NCBI RefSeq assembly: GCF_005887115.1
Contig: NZ_PNCJ01000012.1
Location: 62,001 to 126,000, forward strand
Direction of reading: 5' to 3'
Origin: Pseudoalteromonas rubra
GTDB lineage: Bacteria > Pseudomonadota > Gammaproteobacteria > Enterobacterales > Alteromonadaceae
Length of the DNA stretch: 64,000 bases
A program made the position numbers and the translations under genes. Below are positions 42,087-50,228 of this stretch, in pieces; positions within the stretch are counted from its first letter, which is position 1; each line of letters begins with the position of its first letter. The notes under the pieces were generated by a model. It ran no database searches, had not been told where the DNA came from, and saw nothing but the letters and a program-made list of their open reading frames with translations.

Positions 42087-45080
42087 TTAATGCGCCTGTT
42101 TGCCCTGTCCTATACCTGGGTGTTGGCTTTGCATCAGAATTTCGTGTTCAGTTAAAGGCGCACTGTAATAGTAACCTTGTACGATAAAGCAGTTATTTCT
42201 TTGTAAAAACGCCACCTGCTCTTGAGTCTCTACCCCTTCAGCGATCACTTTCATGCTTAACTTCTGAGCCATCGCTATGATGGCTGCCGTGATTTCCATG
42301 TCATTCGAATCTTGAGGAATGTCCTTAACGAACGAGCGGTCCACTTTTAGCACATCAACCGGAAAGCGCTTCAGGTAACTGAGCGAAGAGTACCCTGTGC
42401 CAAAGTCATCGATAGACAAGGACACACCCAATTTCTTCATTTCCAGAAGTTGTTCTATCGCCGCCTCAACATCCCCCATTAACATGCTTTCTGTTAACTC
42501 AAGATGCAACATATCGGGAGACAGGCCGGTTTCTTTCAACGTAGTTGAAATATACTCAATCAACTCTGCATCCTTGAATTGCCGTGCAGACAGGTTGATG
42601 GAAATATCCGCTGTGCGGCCACTGCGGCGCAATCTTGCTGAAAATTGACAGGCTTCTCGCAATACCCAAGCGCCCAGTTCCACTATCATACCTGTCGCTT
42701 CTGCGATAGGAATAAATTTAGTTGGTGCAATAAACCCTTTTTCAGGGTGATACCAGCGAACCAGTGCCTCATACCCCACTACTTGTTCAGTAATGCTGTC
42801 AATCTGAGGTTGGTAACGCAAGCTAAACTGGCCCTCTTTAATGGCCTGACGAAGCTCGTTCTCGATATATAAACGCTCGTTGGCTGCCGCGTCCAGTTCC
42901 TGAGAATAAAAGTGAAAGGTGTTTCTTCCCTTCGCCTTGGCTTCGTACATAGCAAGATCAGCATGTTTTAGTAACTGCTCTTCTTCTTTGCTGTCAAAAG
43001 GGGCCAGTGTGATACCTATACTGGCACTAACAATGACCTCATTGTTACCAAGTCGGATTGGTTTAGCGAGTGTCCGTTGAATTGTGTGAGCCACATCCAT
43101 GGCATTATCTCGACTTTCTATGCCACTAAGAAGCACAGCAAACTCATCACCGCCAAGGCGTGCGATCGTATCTTCAGCTCGCAGCCGCTGCTTTAGGCGT
43201 TCGGCCACTTCAACCAATAATCGGTCCCCGGCATCGTGACCCAGAGTGTCATTGATACGCTTGAACTCATCGAGGTCGAAATAAAACAACGCAAAAGCAT
43301 AATGTCCGCGTTCGGCAAGTGCCATTGATTTGCGCAACTGCATACGGAAAAAGGTGCGATTTGCCAGTCCGGTCAGCGTGTCAAAATAGGCCAGTTCTTC
43401 CATTTTACGCTGGCTTTCTTTAACAAAGGAGATATCCTGCGCCGATGCAACATAGCTGGATATTCTGCCACTTTCTTCGCGAATAGGAGATATGCTCAGG
43501 CTCACCCAGATTTGCTCATCCGAGACACCTTGTAGCAGCGTGTCGCCTCGCCAATAGTTGCGGCTGCGTAGGTCAAAATCTATATCGTCAACGATAATCG
43601 CCATTTCTTTAGAAACAATCCCAAGCAAAGGTGCCCCTATAAAATGGGCTTCATTAAAGCCGGTCATCTCCAACATTTTGGGATTCACGTATTCAATTTT
43701 AAACCTGTCATTGGTGATCAGTACCCCTGTTCCCGAGAATTCCACAGCTTTACCGAGGCGATTCGCTTGTTTTTGCGCAGACTCTCGTTCCGATACCCGA
43801 GTATTGAGACCATGGATCAGCTTGCGGGTTTCGCTGCTCATATCATTAATTGATGCATTCAGCACACCTAACTCATCGCTGGCATCAGGCAATTCAGGGT
43901 GTTCAAGCTGGCCTTTGCCGAATAATACCAACGCATTCACAGACTGATTGACACGTTTTAAAATCAGATGATAGATAACCTGATGCAGCAGTAAGGAAAC
44001 AAAGAGACCGTACAAGATAAATAGACCAGAAAATTTCCATTTAAGATTATTGAGAGCGAACAACGCTGTATCACGCTTTTTGTAATAACCCACATACCAG
44101 TCTAACTCTGTCAAATGGACCACATTAGCGAGATAGGATTCCTGTTTATACCCAAACTCACTTTGCAAGCTGGGTAAGTTAACCCGCAACGTGCTGTCTA
44201 TCATCTCCTGAAACGCTACCGGCAATGAGGATTTATCTGCCAGTTCATTACTGTGAGCAATAACCCCCATATTAGGTGCAGATAAAACTCTTCCCTGCTT
44301 ATCAAACACAATATAACTGAGGGTGTCAGAAGCCTCTGGAAGGCGCCTCAGCAGCACATCCAACTCCAAATCGCTGCCTGTATAGCCCTGATATGTGTCA
44401 TCTACATACAGAGGGACTAGCACGCTGACCACCCATTTACTCCAGACCCCATCAAAGTGGATCCCTGACCATAGTGCCTGACGAGTCGGATTCAGTTCTT
44501 CTCTCAATAGAGGTAAGGCATGAATGCTGAAATGATTACTTCCTTTACCATCAATCAACAAGGAGTTGGGTGGCGATATCCGAACAAAATCGTCGGTGGT
44601 ATAGAGATAAAAATTAAAAAAGTCCTGAAGAAGTAAAGGAGATAACGAATTCCAGACATACTCAGATTCACTGAGCAACGCCTGATTTTGTGCATTTAGG
44701 TTTTTCGCAGGTAGATAAGCTGCCGAAATACCGTTAGCAGCAATACTGTTAATACGACCATCTGTGCGATTGATTTGTATCTGAGAAGCTGATGCGCGCT
44801 GCTCCCCCTGATCCGAGAAAAGTGTTCTGCCGACAACCATATTGGCTTGTTGCGCCAATTTCTTCTTCAACGTTAAGAATTCGGAAAAATGAGCGAGTGT
44901 TTGCTCACTTTTTTGCTTTAACTCATGAAATTCTTCATACACAAGTTGCTTTTCTTCGGTTTTCAACATCAGTGCAGCGGCAATAACGCCGGCAATCAAA
45001 CAAACGGCAGCCGTTAACACCGGGAGTTTGACACTAAGTGAGTTAAAACCAAAGCGAGACACAGGTCGTCGATAGCCCAC
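42087..45080 (-). CDS. Membrane c-di-GMP protein: cache sensor, PAS, GGDEF and EAL domains
   Basis: A 997-residue signalling protein for making and/or breaking c-di-GMP. It has a membrane helix near residues 18-40, a periplasmic cache-like sensor domain (about 45-345), a second helix (about 350-372), a HAMP-like linker and a PAS domain (about 435-555, with GTGVLITNDRFKIEYVNPKM). A GGDEF domain follows with an intact active site LGGDEFAVL (about 641-649), then an EAL domain with the intact EAL signature (YEALVRW, about 770), DDFGTGYSSLSYLKRFPVD and ending in QGYYYSAPL. Both catalytic motifs look active. It stands alone, so the signal and partner are unknown. Confidence 0.94.
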   Translation of the reverse strand: MGYRRPVSRFGFNSLSVKLPVLTAAVCLIAGVIAAALMLKTEEKQLVYEEFHELKQKSEQTLAHFSEFLTLKKKLAQQANMVVGRTLFSDQGEQRASASQIQINRTDGRINSIAANGISAAYLPAKNLNAQNQALLSESEYVWNSLSPLLLQDFFNFYLYTTDDFVRISPPNSLLIDGKGSNHFSIHALPLLREELNPTRQALWSGIHFDGVWSKWVVSVLVPLYVDDTYQGYTGSDLELDVLLRRLPEASDTLSYIVFDKQGRVLSAPNMGVIAHSNELADKSSLPVAFQEMIDSTLRVNLPSLQSEFGYKQESYLANVVHLTELDWYVGYYKKRDTALFALNNLKWKFSGLFILYGLFVSLLLHQVIYHLILKRVNQSVNALVLFGKGQLEHPELPDASDELGVLNASINDMSSETRKLIHGLNTRVSERESAQKQANRLGKAVEFSGTGVLITNDRFKIEYVNPKMLEMTGFNEAHFIGAPLLGIVSKEMAIIVDDIDFDLRSRNYWRGDTLLQGVSDEQIWVSLSISPIREESGRISSYVASAQDISFVKESQRKMEELAYFDTLTGLANRTFFRMQLRKSMALAERGHYAFALFYFDLDEFKRINDTLGHDAGDRLLVEVAERLKQRLRAEDTIARLGGDEFAVLLSGIESRDNAMDVAHTIQRTLAKPIRLGNNEVIVSASIGITLAPFDSKEEEQLLKHADLAMYEAKAKGRNTFHFYSQELDAAANERLYIENELRQAIKEGQFSLRYQPQIDSITEQVVGYEALVRWYHPEKGFIAPTKFIPIAEATGMIVELGAWVLREACQFSARLRRSGRTADISINLSARQFKDAELIEYISTTLKETGLSPDMLHLELTESMLMGDVEAAIEQLLEMKKLGVSLSIDDFGTGYSSLSYLKRFPVDVLKVDRSFVKDIPQDSNDMEITAAIIAMAQKLSMKVIAEGVETQEQVAFLQRNNCFIVQGYYYSAPLTEHEILMQSQHPGIGQGKQAH

Positions 45081-45257
45081 GATAAACCTTTTAGCTAGTT
45101 GTCGTTTTTCAAGAGTATATGGCCAGAATATACCAGATCACGGAGAACCTCGCCAAACACTTTGCCAGATATGTCTTAATTCGGGCTTGTATAGTTAAAA
45201 TGATCTGTGGTAATAATAGCTTTAATTAAATTAAGAACGACATTTTTAGACAGATTT

Positions 45258-45308
45258 ATGACTTTAACGACACGCAATTACTTTTTCTTTTTTAGCTTCT
45301 TTAGGTGA
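45258..45308 (+). CDS. pheL: Phe-rich leader peptide of pheA (PheL-like)
   Basis: A 16-codon reading frame, ATG at 45258 and TGA at 45306-45308, encoding MTLTTRNYFFFFSFFR. Six of sixteen codons are Phe and one is Tyr. It lies 89 bases upstream of pheA, with an intrinsic terminator between them, the classical setting of ribosome-controlled attenuation (E. coli pheL encodes a peptide with seven Phe). When charged tRNA-Phe is scarce the ribosome stalls on the Phe codons and lets pheA be read. Confidence 0.9.
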   Translation: MTLTTRNYFFFFSFFR

Positions 45309-45309
45309 A

Positions 45310-45374
45310 GAGGCTTAACTGTTTGCGTGTAAAAATCAGATAGCTAAGCCTCCCACACTGGGAGGCTTTTTTTT
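45310..45374 (+). promoter_or_regulatory. Transcription attenuator of pheA
   Basis: The terminator is a 9-base stem AAGCCTCCC (45346-45354) / GGGAGGCTT (45360-45368) followed by eight T. The segment GAGGCTTA (45310-45317), right after the leader-peptide stop codon, is the exact complement of TAAGCCTC (45345-45352), which is the left arm of the terminator. This gives a competing antiterminator. All pairings are read directly; attenuation by Phe supply is inferred from pheL systems. Confidence 0.88.
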
Positions 45375-45396
45375 GGCAAAATGGGAGTGAGGACCT

Positions 45397-46551
45397 ATGA
45401 CACAAGATACTTTGGATGCGCTGCGTAAGGACATCAATGAAATTGATTCCGAGCTGTTGATCCTGCTGGCAAAACGTCGCAGATTGAGCCACAGCGTACT
45501 GGAATACAAGATCACCAATAACAAGCCTATCAGAGACGAGGCTCGCGAGCTGGCGCTGCTGGAAAAACTCATCAGCTACGGCAAATCACTAGGGCTGGAC
45601 CCTTTCTATATCAATAACGTTTTTCAGGTGATCCTGGAAGATTCAGTATTGAATCAACAAGCGCTGCTACAGAAGAGCCTGAACCCCGAGTCTCTGAGTG
45701 ATACGCATAAAGTCGCTTATCTGGGTGGACAGGGATCTTACAGTCAGCTTGCCTGTCACAAGTATTTTAGCCGTCGCCCCGGTACACTGGTCGAGCTTGG
45801 GTGTCAGACATTTTCGGACATTACCCAATCTGTTGAAAAAGGTCAGGCTGACTACGGTATACTGCCGATTGAAAATACCAGCTCAGGGAGTATCAATGAG
45901 GTGTTTGATTTGCTTCAGCATGCTCAGGTGTCGATTATCGGTGAGGTAACACACAGTGTTGAGCACTGCTTACTGGCACAAGAAGGTACTACCCTCAAAG
46001 ACATCAATAAAATTTTCGCCCATCATCAACCCTTTGCGCAATGCAGTCGCTTCCTCGAAGGGCTTGGCGACCTGACACAGGAAACCTGTGACTCCACGTC
46101 TAGCGCTTTGAAGCTGGCAGCAGACACACCAAACAGTGCCGCGATTGGCTCCGCACAGGCTGGTAAAGGCTTTGGTCTGGACGTGCTGAAAAGCGGCCTG
46201 GCTAATCAGGCAGAAAATCACAGTCGCTTTATCGTCGTTGCACGTCAGCCACTACAAGTATCGACTCAGATCCCTACCAAAACCAGCCTGATCATGGCAA
46301 CTAAGCAAAAAGTCGGCTCTCTTGCCGATGCCTTGATGGTGTTCAAAGAACACAATATCAATATGACCAAACTGGAATCACGCCCTGTGCCAGGTAACCC
46401 TTGGGAAGAAGTGTTTTATGTTGACCTACAGGCTAATGTCGCCGATAAACAAGTACAAAGCGCCCTTGAATCTCTGAAAGAACATACTCAGTATGTGCGT
46501 ATTCTGGGTTGTTACCAAAGCGAATCTCTGCAAGCGGTAGAAGTCGTGTAA
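45397..46551 (+). CDS. pheA: Bifunctional chorismate mutase / prephenate dehydratase
   Basis: P-protein that turns chorismate into prephenate and then phenylpyruvate for phenylalanine synthesis. The 384-residue protein has an AroQ chorismate-mutase domain (about 1-90, RKDINEIDSELLILLAKRR), a prephenate dehydratase domain (about 103-285, with ILPIENTSSGSINEVFDLL carrying the catalytic Thr) and a C-terminal ACT domain with ESRPVPGNPWEE. The ESRP motif is the phenylalanine-feedback site. GGAGTGAGG gives a strong ribosome-binding site. Control by the attenuator upstream; convergent with tyrA. Confidence 0.97.
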   Translation: MTQDTLDALRKDINEIDSELLILLAKRRRLSHSVLEYKITNNKPIRDEARELALLEKLISYGKSLGLDPFYINNVFQVILEDSVLNQQALLQKSLNPESLSDTHKVAYLGGQGSYSQLACHKYFSRRPGTLVELGCQTFSDITQSVEKGQADYGILPIENTSSGSINEVFDLLQHAQVSIIGEVTHSVEHCLLAQEGTTLKDINKIFAHHQPFAQCSRFLEGLGDLTQETCDSTSSALKLAADTPNSAAIGSAQAGKGFGLDVLKSGLANQAENHSRFIVVARQPLQVSTQIPTKTSLIMATKQKVGSLADALMVFKEHNINMTKLESRPVPGNPWEEVFYVDLQANVADKQVQSALESLKEHTQYVRILGCYQSESLQAVEVV

Positions 46552-46557
46552 AGAAAG

Positions 46558-46579
46558 AGAGCGAGGCTTGCCTCGCTCT
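46558..46579. terminator. Hairpin between convergent pheA and tyrA
   Basis: Perfect ten-base stem AGAGCGAGGC / GCCTCGCTCT with a two-base loop between the two stop codons. There is no good T run on either side, so it may be a 3'-end hairpin for both transcripts. Confidence 0.6.
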
Positions 46580-46591
46580 GCCATCGTAAAA

Positions 46592-47731
46592 CTAAGATAT
46601 GACCTTAGCGTCGTTGGCCTTATTGAGCAGGCCCCGGCTTTGACGTAAAAAGGTTTGTGCATTGTCCGAGAAATAGCTTTTAGCCTCTTCAAAGGCGGCC
46701 ATAAGTGCCGCTTTGTCGCCTGATTGCAAACGACCCAGCGTTTGCTCAAAGGTATCCTGGTAGCTTGCCAGCAGCCCTTCCACTTCATCAAACTGCGCCA
46801 GCATAATATCGGTATAAAGCTCACCCGACTGCGCAAACAGCCGCCCAACCATCATCAGTTCAAGCTGATAAATCGGTGAAGAACACCCTTTGAGCTCTTC
46901 CAGCGTGTGGCACTGACGAGCCAGAAACTGACCATAGACAAACGTCGTGAGGTGGCGCATAACCTGAATGATTTGCATAGCCTGATCGTGCTTCTTAGCC
47001 GCCATATTAGCCAAATGGCACCCCCAGATCCTGAGTTGCTCAAGCAATCCCTGATACGCCTCACTGTTGCGCCCGTCACACACCACCACAGTCTGCTTCA
47101 CCCAATGTGAAATATCTGGTCCAAACATGGGGTGTAACCCCACCACAGGCCCAGGATGCTTTTTCATCATCGCTTGCAGGGGCGCTTGTTTAACAGAGGT
47201 AATATCTGCCAGCACGCAATCGTCGGGAAGTGGCGGTAATTCATTGATCACTTGCTCCAGCGCATTAATCGGGACACTCAACAACACCAGTTTGGCGTCC
47301 GAGAGTATCGCGCGCTGATCTGCTTGCTGCGCTTTATCCAAAATACGTACATCATACCCTGAGCGCTCTAACTGGCGGGTAAACAATTGGCCCATGGCGC
47401 CAGCGCCACCCACTATCACCACGGGTGATAATTGAGGGGCTGCGCAAGCCAGTTCACTTTGCTGATTCTCATAGGCTTCGCGCATCATTCGGCGTAATAT
47501 ATCTTCAACGAGGTCCGGGTTGACGCCCTTTTTATCTGCTTGCGCTCGCCTTGCCTCAATCAGGTCCGCCTCTCTTTGCGGCACATGCAGCGGTGCCCCG
47601 GTGACTTGCTTGATTTTTCCAACCTGCTCAGTGAGTTCTCGCCGTTGTGCCAGCAGGTCAACCAACGCACTGTCGCAGGCGTCAATTTTTTCCCTGAGCA
47701 AAGTTAGTTCAGATGTTTGACTCATTCCCAT
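46592..47731 (-). CDS. tyrA: Bifunctional chorismate mutase / prephenate dehydrogenase
   Basis: T-protein that makes 4-hydroxyphenylpyruvate for tyrosine. The 379-residue protein has an N-terminal AroQ mutase domain (about 10-90, LREKIDACDSALVDLLAQRR), then the NAD-binding motif VVIVGGAGAMGQLF (about 106-119) and the dehydrogenase stretch VGLHPMFGPD with catalytic His. The start at 47731 or the ATG six bases downstream (47725) could be used. A TyrR-like box lies directly upstream. It is convergent with pheA, not in an operon with it. Confidence 0.96.
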   Translation of the reverse strand: MGMSQTSELTLLREKIDACDSALVDLLAQRRELTEQVGKIKQVTGAPLHVPQREADLIEARRAQADKKGVNPDLVEDILRRMMREAYENQQSELACAAPQLSPVVIVGGAGAMGQLFTRQLERSGYDVRILDKAQQADQRAILSDAKLVLLSVPINALEQVINELPPLPDDCVLADITSVKQAPLQAMMKKHPGPVVGLHPMFGPDISHWVKQTVVVCDGRNSEAYQGLLEQLRIWGCHLANMAAKKHDQAMQIIQVMRHLTTFVYGQFLARQCHTLEELKGCSSPIYQLELMMVGRLFAQSGELYTDIMLAQFDEVEGLLASYQDTFEQTLGRLQSGDKAALMAAFEEAKSYFSDNAQTFLRQSRGLLNKANDAKVIS

Positions 47732-47733
47732 AC

Positions 47734-47751
47734 TGTAAACTATTATTTACT
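47734..47751. promoter_or_regulatory. TyrR-like operator upstream of tyrA
   Basis: TGTAAA, six bases, TTTACT (47734-47751) fits the TyrR box TGTAAA-N6-TTTACA at 11 of 12 fixed positions. A second half-palindrome (TTTAC with GTAAAC) continues to about 47760. It lies just before the tyrA start codon. TyrR control of tyrA is known in E. coli; a tyrR gene is not in the window. Confidence 0.65.
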
Positions 47752-47940
47752 TTAGTAAACCAAAAGGTACACCAGTCTAATGCCAACTCGCTTAGATTAG
47801 CAAGCTCTTTTACCGCGATTAAATCTCATCATAGTCCACACTAAAGCAGTGTTGATCATTGAATTAAAGCGGATCAATATTAAAAGTCGTAGACATCTAG
47901 GCAGGCAATTGAGGAAGTAAGATGATTAGGGCCTAAAACC

Positions 47941-47972
47941 AAAACGGGCCACTCAAAGAGTGGCCCGTTTTT
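47941..47972 (-). terminator. Intrinsic terminator of the rpsP operon
   Basis: Perfect 14-base stem AAAACGGGCCACTC / GAGTGGCCCGTTTT with a three-base loop, 23 bases beyond the rplS stop codon, T rich on the minus-strand side. Confidence 0.88.
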
Positions 47973-47994
47973 AAGCATTGGTAAATGCGACGTA

Positions 47995-48354
47995 TTAGTT
48001 AAGTTTTTCTTTAATACGTGCAGACTTACCAGAACGCTCACGCAGATAGTAAAGTTTCGCACGGCGAACTGCACCACGACGCTTCACTGCAATGCTGCTA
48101 ACAAGAGGGCTGTGCGTTTGGAATACACGCTCTACACCTTCACCGTTCGAGATTTTACGAACTGTGAATGCAGAGTGAAGACCACGATTACGCTTAGCGA
48201 TTACAACACCTTCAAAGGCCTGTAGACGCTCTTTCTCGCCTTCTTTAACGCGAACCTGAACAACTACTGTGTCACCAGCGCCGAAAGCAGGTACGTCTTG
48301 CTTAAGCTGTTCAGCTTCAAGCTCTTTAATAATATTTTGGTTTACTTTTGCCAT
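47995..48354 (-). CDS. rplS: Ribosomal protein L19
   Basis: Large-subunit ribosomal protein at the 30S-50S interface. The ATG at 48354 gives 119 residues ([20 protein letters not shown] at the start, [20 protein letters not shown] near the end), normal for L19; a GTG at 48366 would add four residues. It is the last gene of rpsP-rimM-trmD-rplS and is followed by a strong terminator. Confidence 0.96.
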   Translation of the reverse strand: MAKVNQNIIKELEAEQLKQDVPAFGAGDTVVVQVRVKEGEKERLQAFEGVVIAKRNRGLHSAFTVRKISNGEGVERVFQTHSPLVSSIAVKRRGAVRRAKLYYLRERSGKSARIKEKLN

Positions 48355-48387
48355 TTTATTTCTCACATTCCTAGGAGTAACTGTCTT

Positions 48388-49152
48388 CTAGCCACAAGCT
48401 TCATGTTCTTGCTGAAATTCAGCAAGCAAACGCGCTTGCTCCTCAGTCAGAGCTAGGTTACGCAACAAGTCTGGACGGCGTAACCAAGTTCTTCCCAGTG
48501 ACTGCTTTAAGCGCCACTCGGCTATCGCTTGGTGGTTTCCGCTGAGTAATACAGCAGGCACCTGTTTTCCATCCAACGTTTCTGGCCGAGTATAGTGTGG
48601 ACAATCTAATAAGCCGTCTGAGAACGAATCTTGTTCTGCAGACTGGTTGTGTCCTAACACACCAGGCACCAATCGAGCGACTGCATCGATTAATGTCATG
48701 GCGGGTAGTTCACCCCCACTTAGAATAAAATCCCCGACGGACCATTCTTCATCGACATACGACTCAATGATCCGCTCGTCTATACCTTCGTAGCGACCAG
48801 CGACTAAAATCAACTTTTCGGATTGAGCCAGTTCGGCCGCTCCTTGTTGATCTAACTTCCGCCCTTGTGGAGACATGTAAATTACTTTAGCGCCTTCCCC
48901 TGCTGCCTGTTTGGCATTGAGGATGGCTTGTTTGAGAGGCTCGACCATCATTAGCATACCCGGACCACCACCATAAGGACGGTCGTCAACGGTTCTGTGC
49001 TTATCCAGTGCATAGTCTCTCGGGTTCCAGCAGTGAAAGTCGATCAGCCCGTTTTTCACGGCCCGACCGGTGACACCTTGCTGAGTTACCGCGTCAAACA
49101 TTTCAGGAAAGAGTGAGATCACTCCAACCCATAGTTTTTGCTGTTCACTCAT
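48388..49152 (-). CDS. trmD: tRNA (guanine-N1)-methyltransferase
   Basis: SPOUT-class enzyme that methylates G37 of tRNAs, keeping the reading frame. The 254-residue protein has the trefoil-knot SAM site ([20 protein letters not shown] and [11 protein letters not shown]) and the [14 protein letters not shown] loop. Length is typical. It overlaps the rimM stop codon by one base and lies 33 bases upstream of rplS. Confidence 0.97.
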   Translation of the reverse strand: MSEQQKLWVGVISLFPEMFDAVTQQGVTGRAVKNGLIDFHCWNPRDYALDKHRTVDDRPYGGGPGMLMMVEPLKQAILNAKQAAGEGAKVIYMSPQGRKLDQQGAAELAQSEKLILVAGRYEGIDERIIESYVDEEWSVGDFILSGGELPAMTLIDAVARLVPGVLGHNQSAEQDSFSDGLLDCPHYTRPETLDGKQVPAVLLSGNHQAIAEWRLKQSLGRTWLRRPDLLRNLALTEEQARLLAEFQQEHEACG

Positions 49153-49685
49153 TAAAACGCCGGATCCCAGTCTACAGTAATTTCTCGTGCTTCGTGCTTA
49201 ACTTCAATCACAACAGAATCTGTCAGGAATGGAATTAAGCGCTCAGACTGACCAAATGCATCTTTTTTGTTTGCTTTCACAACCAAAACATCATTTGATC
49301 CTGTCTCCATCAAGTCATCAACATGACCCAGGTTATACCCTTTTGTCGTAACGACTGTCATACCGATGAGATCTCGCCAATAAAACTCCCCTTCTGGTAA
49401 TTCAGGAAGCTGCTCTACATCTACTGAGATTTCTGCATTGGTCAATGCCATTGCTTCGTCTCTGTCGTTGATGTTCGCAAACTTGGCGATAAAGCCCTTG
49501 CTGTGGCGACGCCAGTCACTCACTTCAAGGGTTTGCCATTTACCTTGTTGACCTATCAACCATGGGCTGAAATCGAAGATCCCTTGGGGATCATCAGTAA
49601 ATGAATGCACCTTAAGCCAACCTTTGATGCCATAAGGAGCACCAAGTTTACCAACAACGATTGTCGAGGTTTTTTCTTGACTCAT
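49152..49685 (-). CDS. rimM: Ribosome maturation factor RimM
   Basis: Factor for 30S head assembly that binds ribosomal protein S19. The 177-residue protein has the RimM N-terminal barrel ([20 protein letters not shown]) and the PRC-type C-terminal barrel ([19 protein letters not shown], then [10 protein letters not shown]). It is 17 bases downstream of rpsP. Confidence 0.96.
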   Translation of the reverse strand: MSQEKTSTIVVGKLGAPYGIKGWLKVHSFTDDPQGIFDFSPWLIGQQGKWQTLEVSDWRRHSKGFIAKFANINDRDEAMALTNAEISVDVEQLPELPEGEFYWRDLIGMTVVTTKGYNLGHVDDLMETGSNDVLVVKANKKDAFGQSERLIPFLTDSVVIEVKHEAREITVDWDPAF

Positions 49686-49702
49686 GGTTACACTTACGCC
49701 TA

Positions 49703-49951
49703 TTAAGCCGCTTTACGAGCGTCTTTAACCAGTTTCGCTACGCGATCAGAAAGACCAGCGCCCTGACCTACCCAGTGATCAACACGGGCAAGGTCTAGAC
49801 GAAGTTTTTCTTCTTGACCAGCAGCGATTGGGTTAAAGAAACCTACTTTCTCGATGAAACGACCGTCACGCGAGAAACGGCTATCCGCAACCACGATTTG
49901 ATAGAATGGACGCTTTTTAGCGCCGCCACGTTGCAAACGAATAGTTACCAT
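49703..49951 (-). CDS. rpsP: Ribosomal protein S16
   Basis: Small-subunit ribosomal protein. The 82-residue product starts [20 protein letters not shown] and has [20 protein letters not shown], the S16 signature. It is the first gene of the rpsP-rimM-trmD-rplS operon; its promoter must lie in 49952-50228, a region in which I see no other gene. Confidence 0.97.
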   Translation of the reverse strand: MVTIRLQRGGAKKRPFYQIVVADSRFSRDGRFIEKVGFFNPIAAGQEEKLRLDLARVDHWVGQGAGLSDRVAKLVKDARKAA

Positions 49952-50228
49952 ACCGTCCTCTACATAGATTGACTGTTTTCATTAATAAGATTTGCTTCCC
50001 ACTTTGGGAAGCTGGGGAATTGTACGTCTTTTTTCACGCATTGCAAGTGTGAAATCCATTTTATTACTAAATGATGAAGATGCTCGGTAATTGACAGAAG
50101 ATAACGCCTAAATTGTGTGAATGCGATGACCGGCCGGAGCGATATCGCATCTGAAGGCACACGTATAAAAGAAGGCTGCAAAACAGACACCCTTCTTTAT
50201 AGATACAGTGGAACTTTAACTGTGCTGA

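Noticed and set aside
46426..46848. 140-codon minus-strand frame spanning the pheA and tyrA ends.
   Set aside because: It is an alternative frame of tyrA and the antisense strand of pheA; both real genes are clear.
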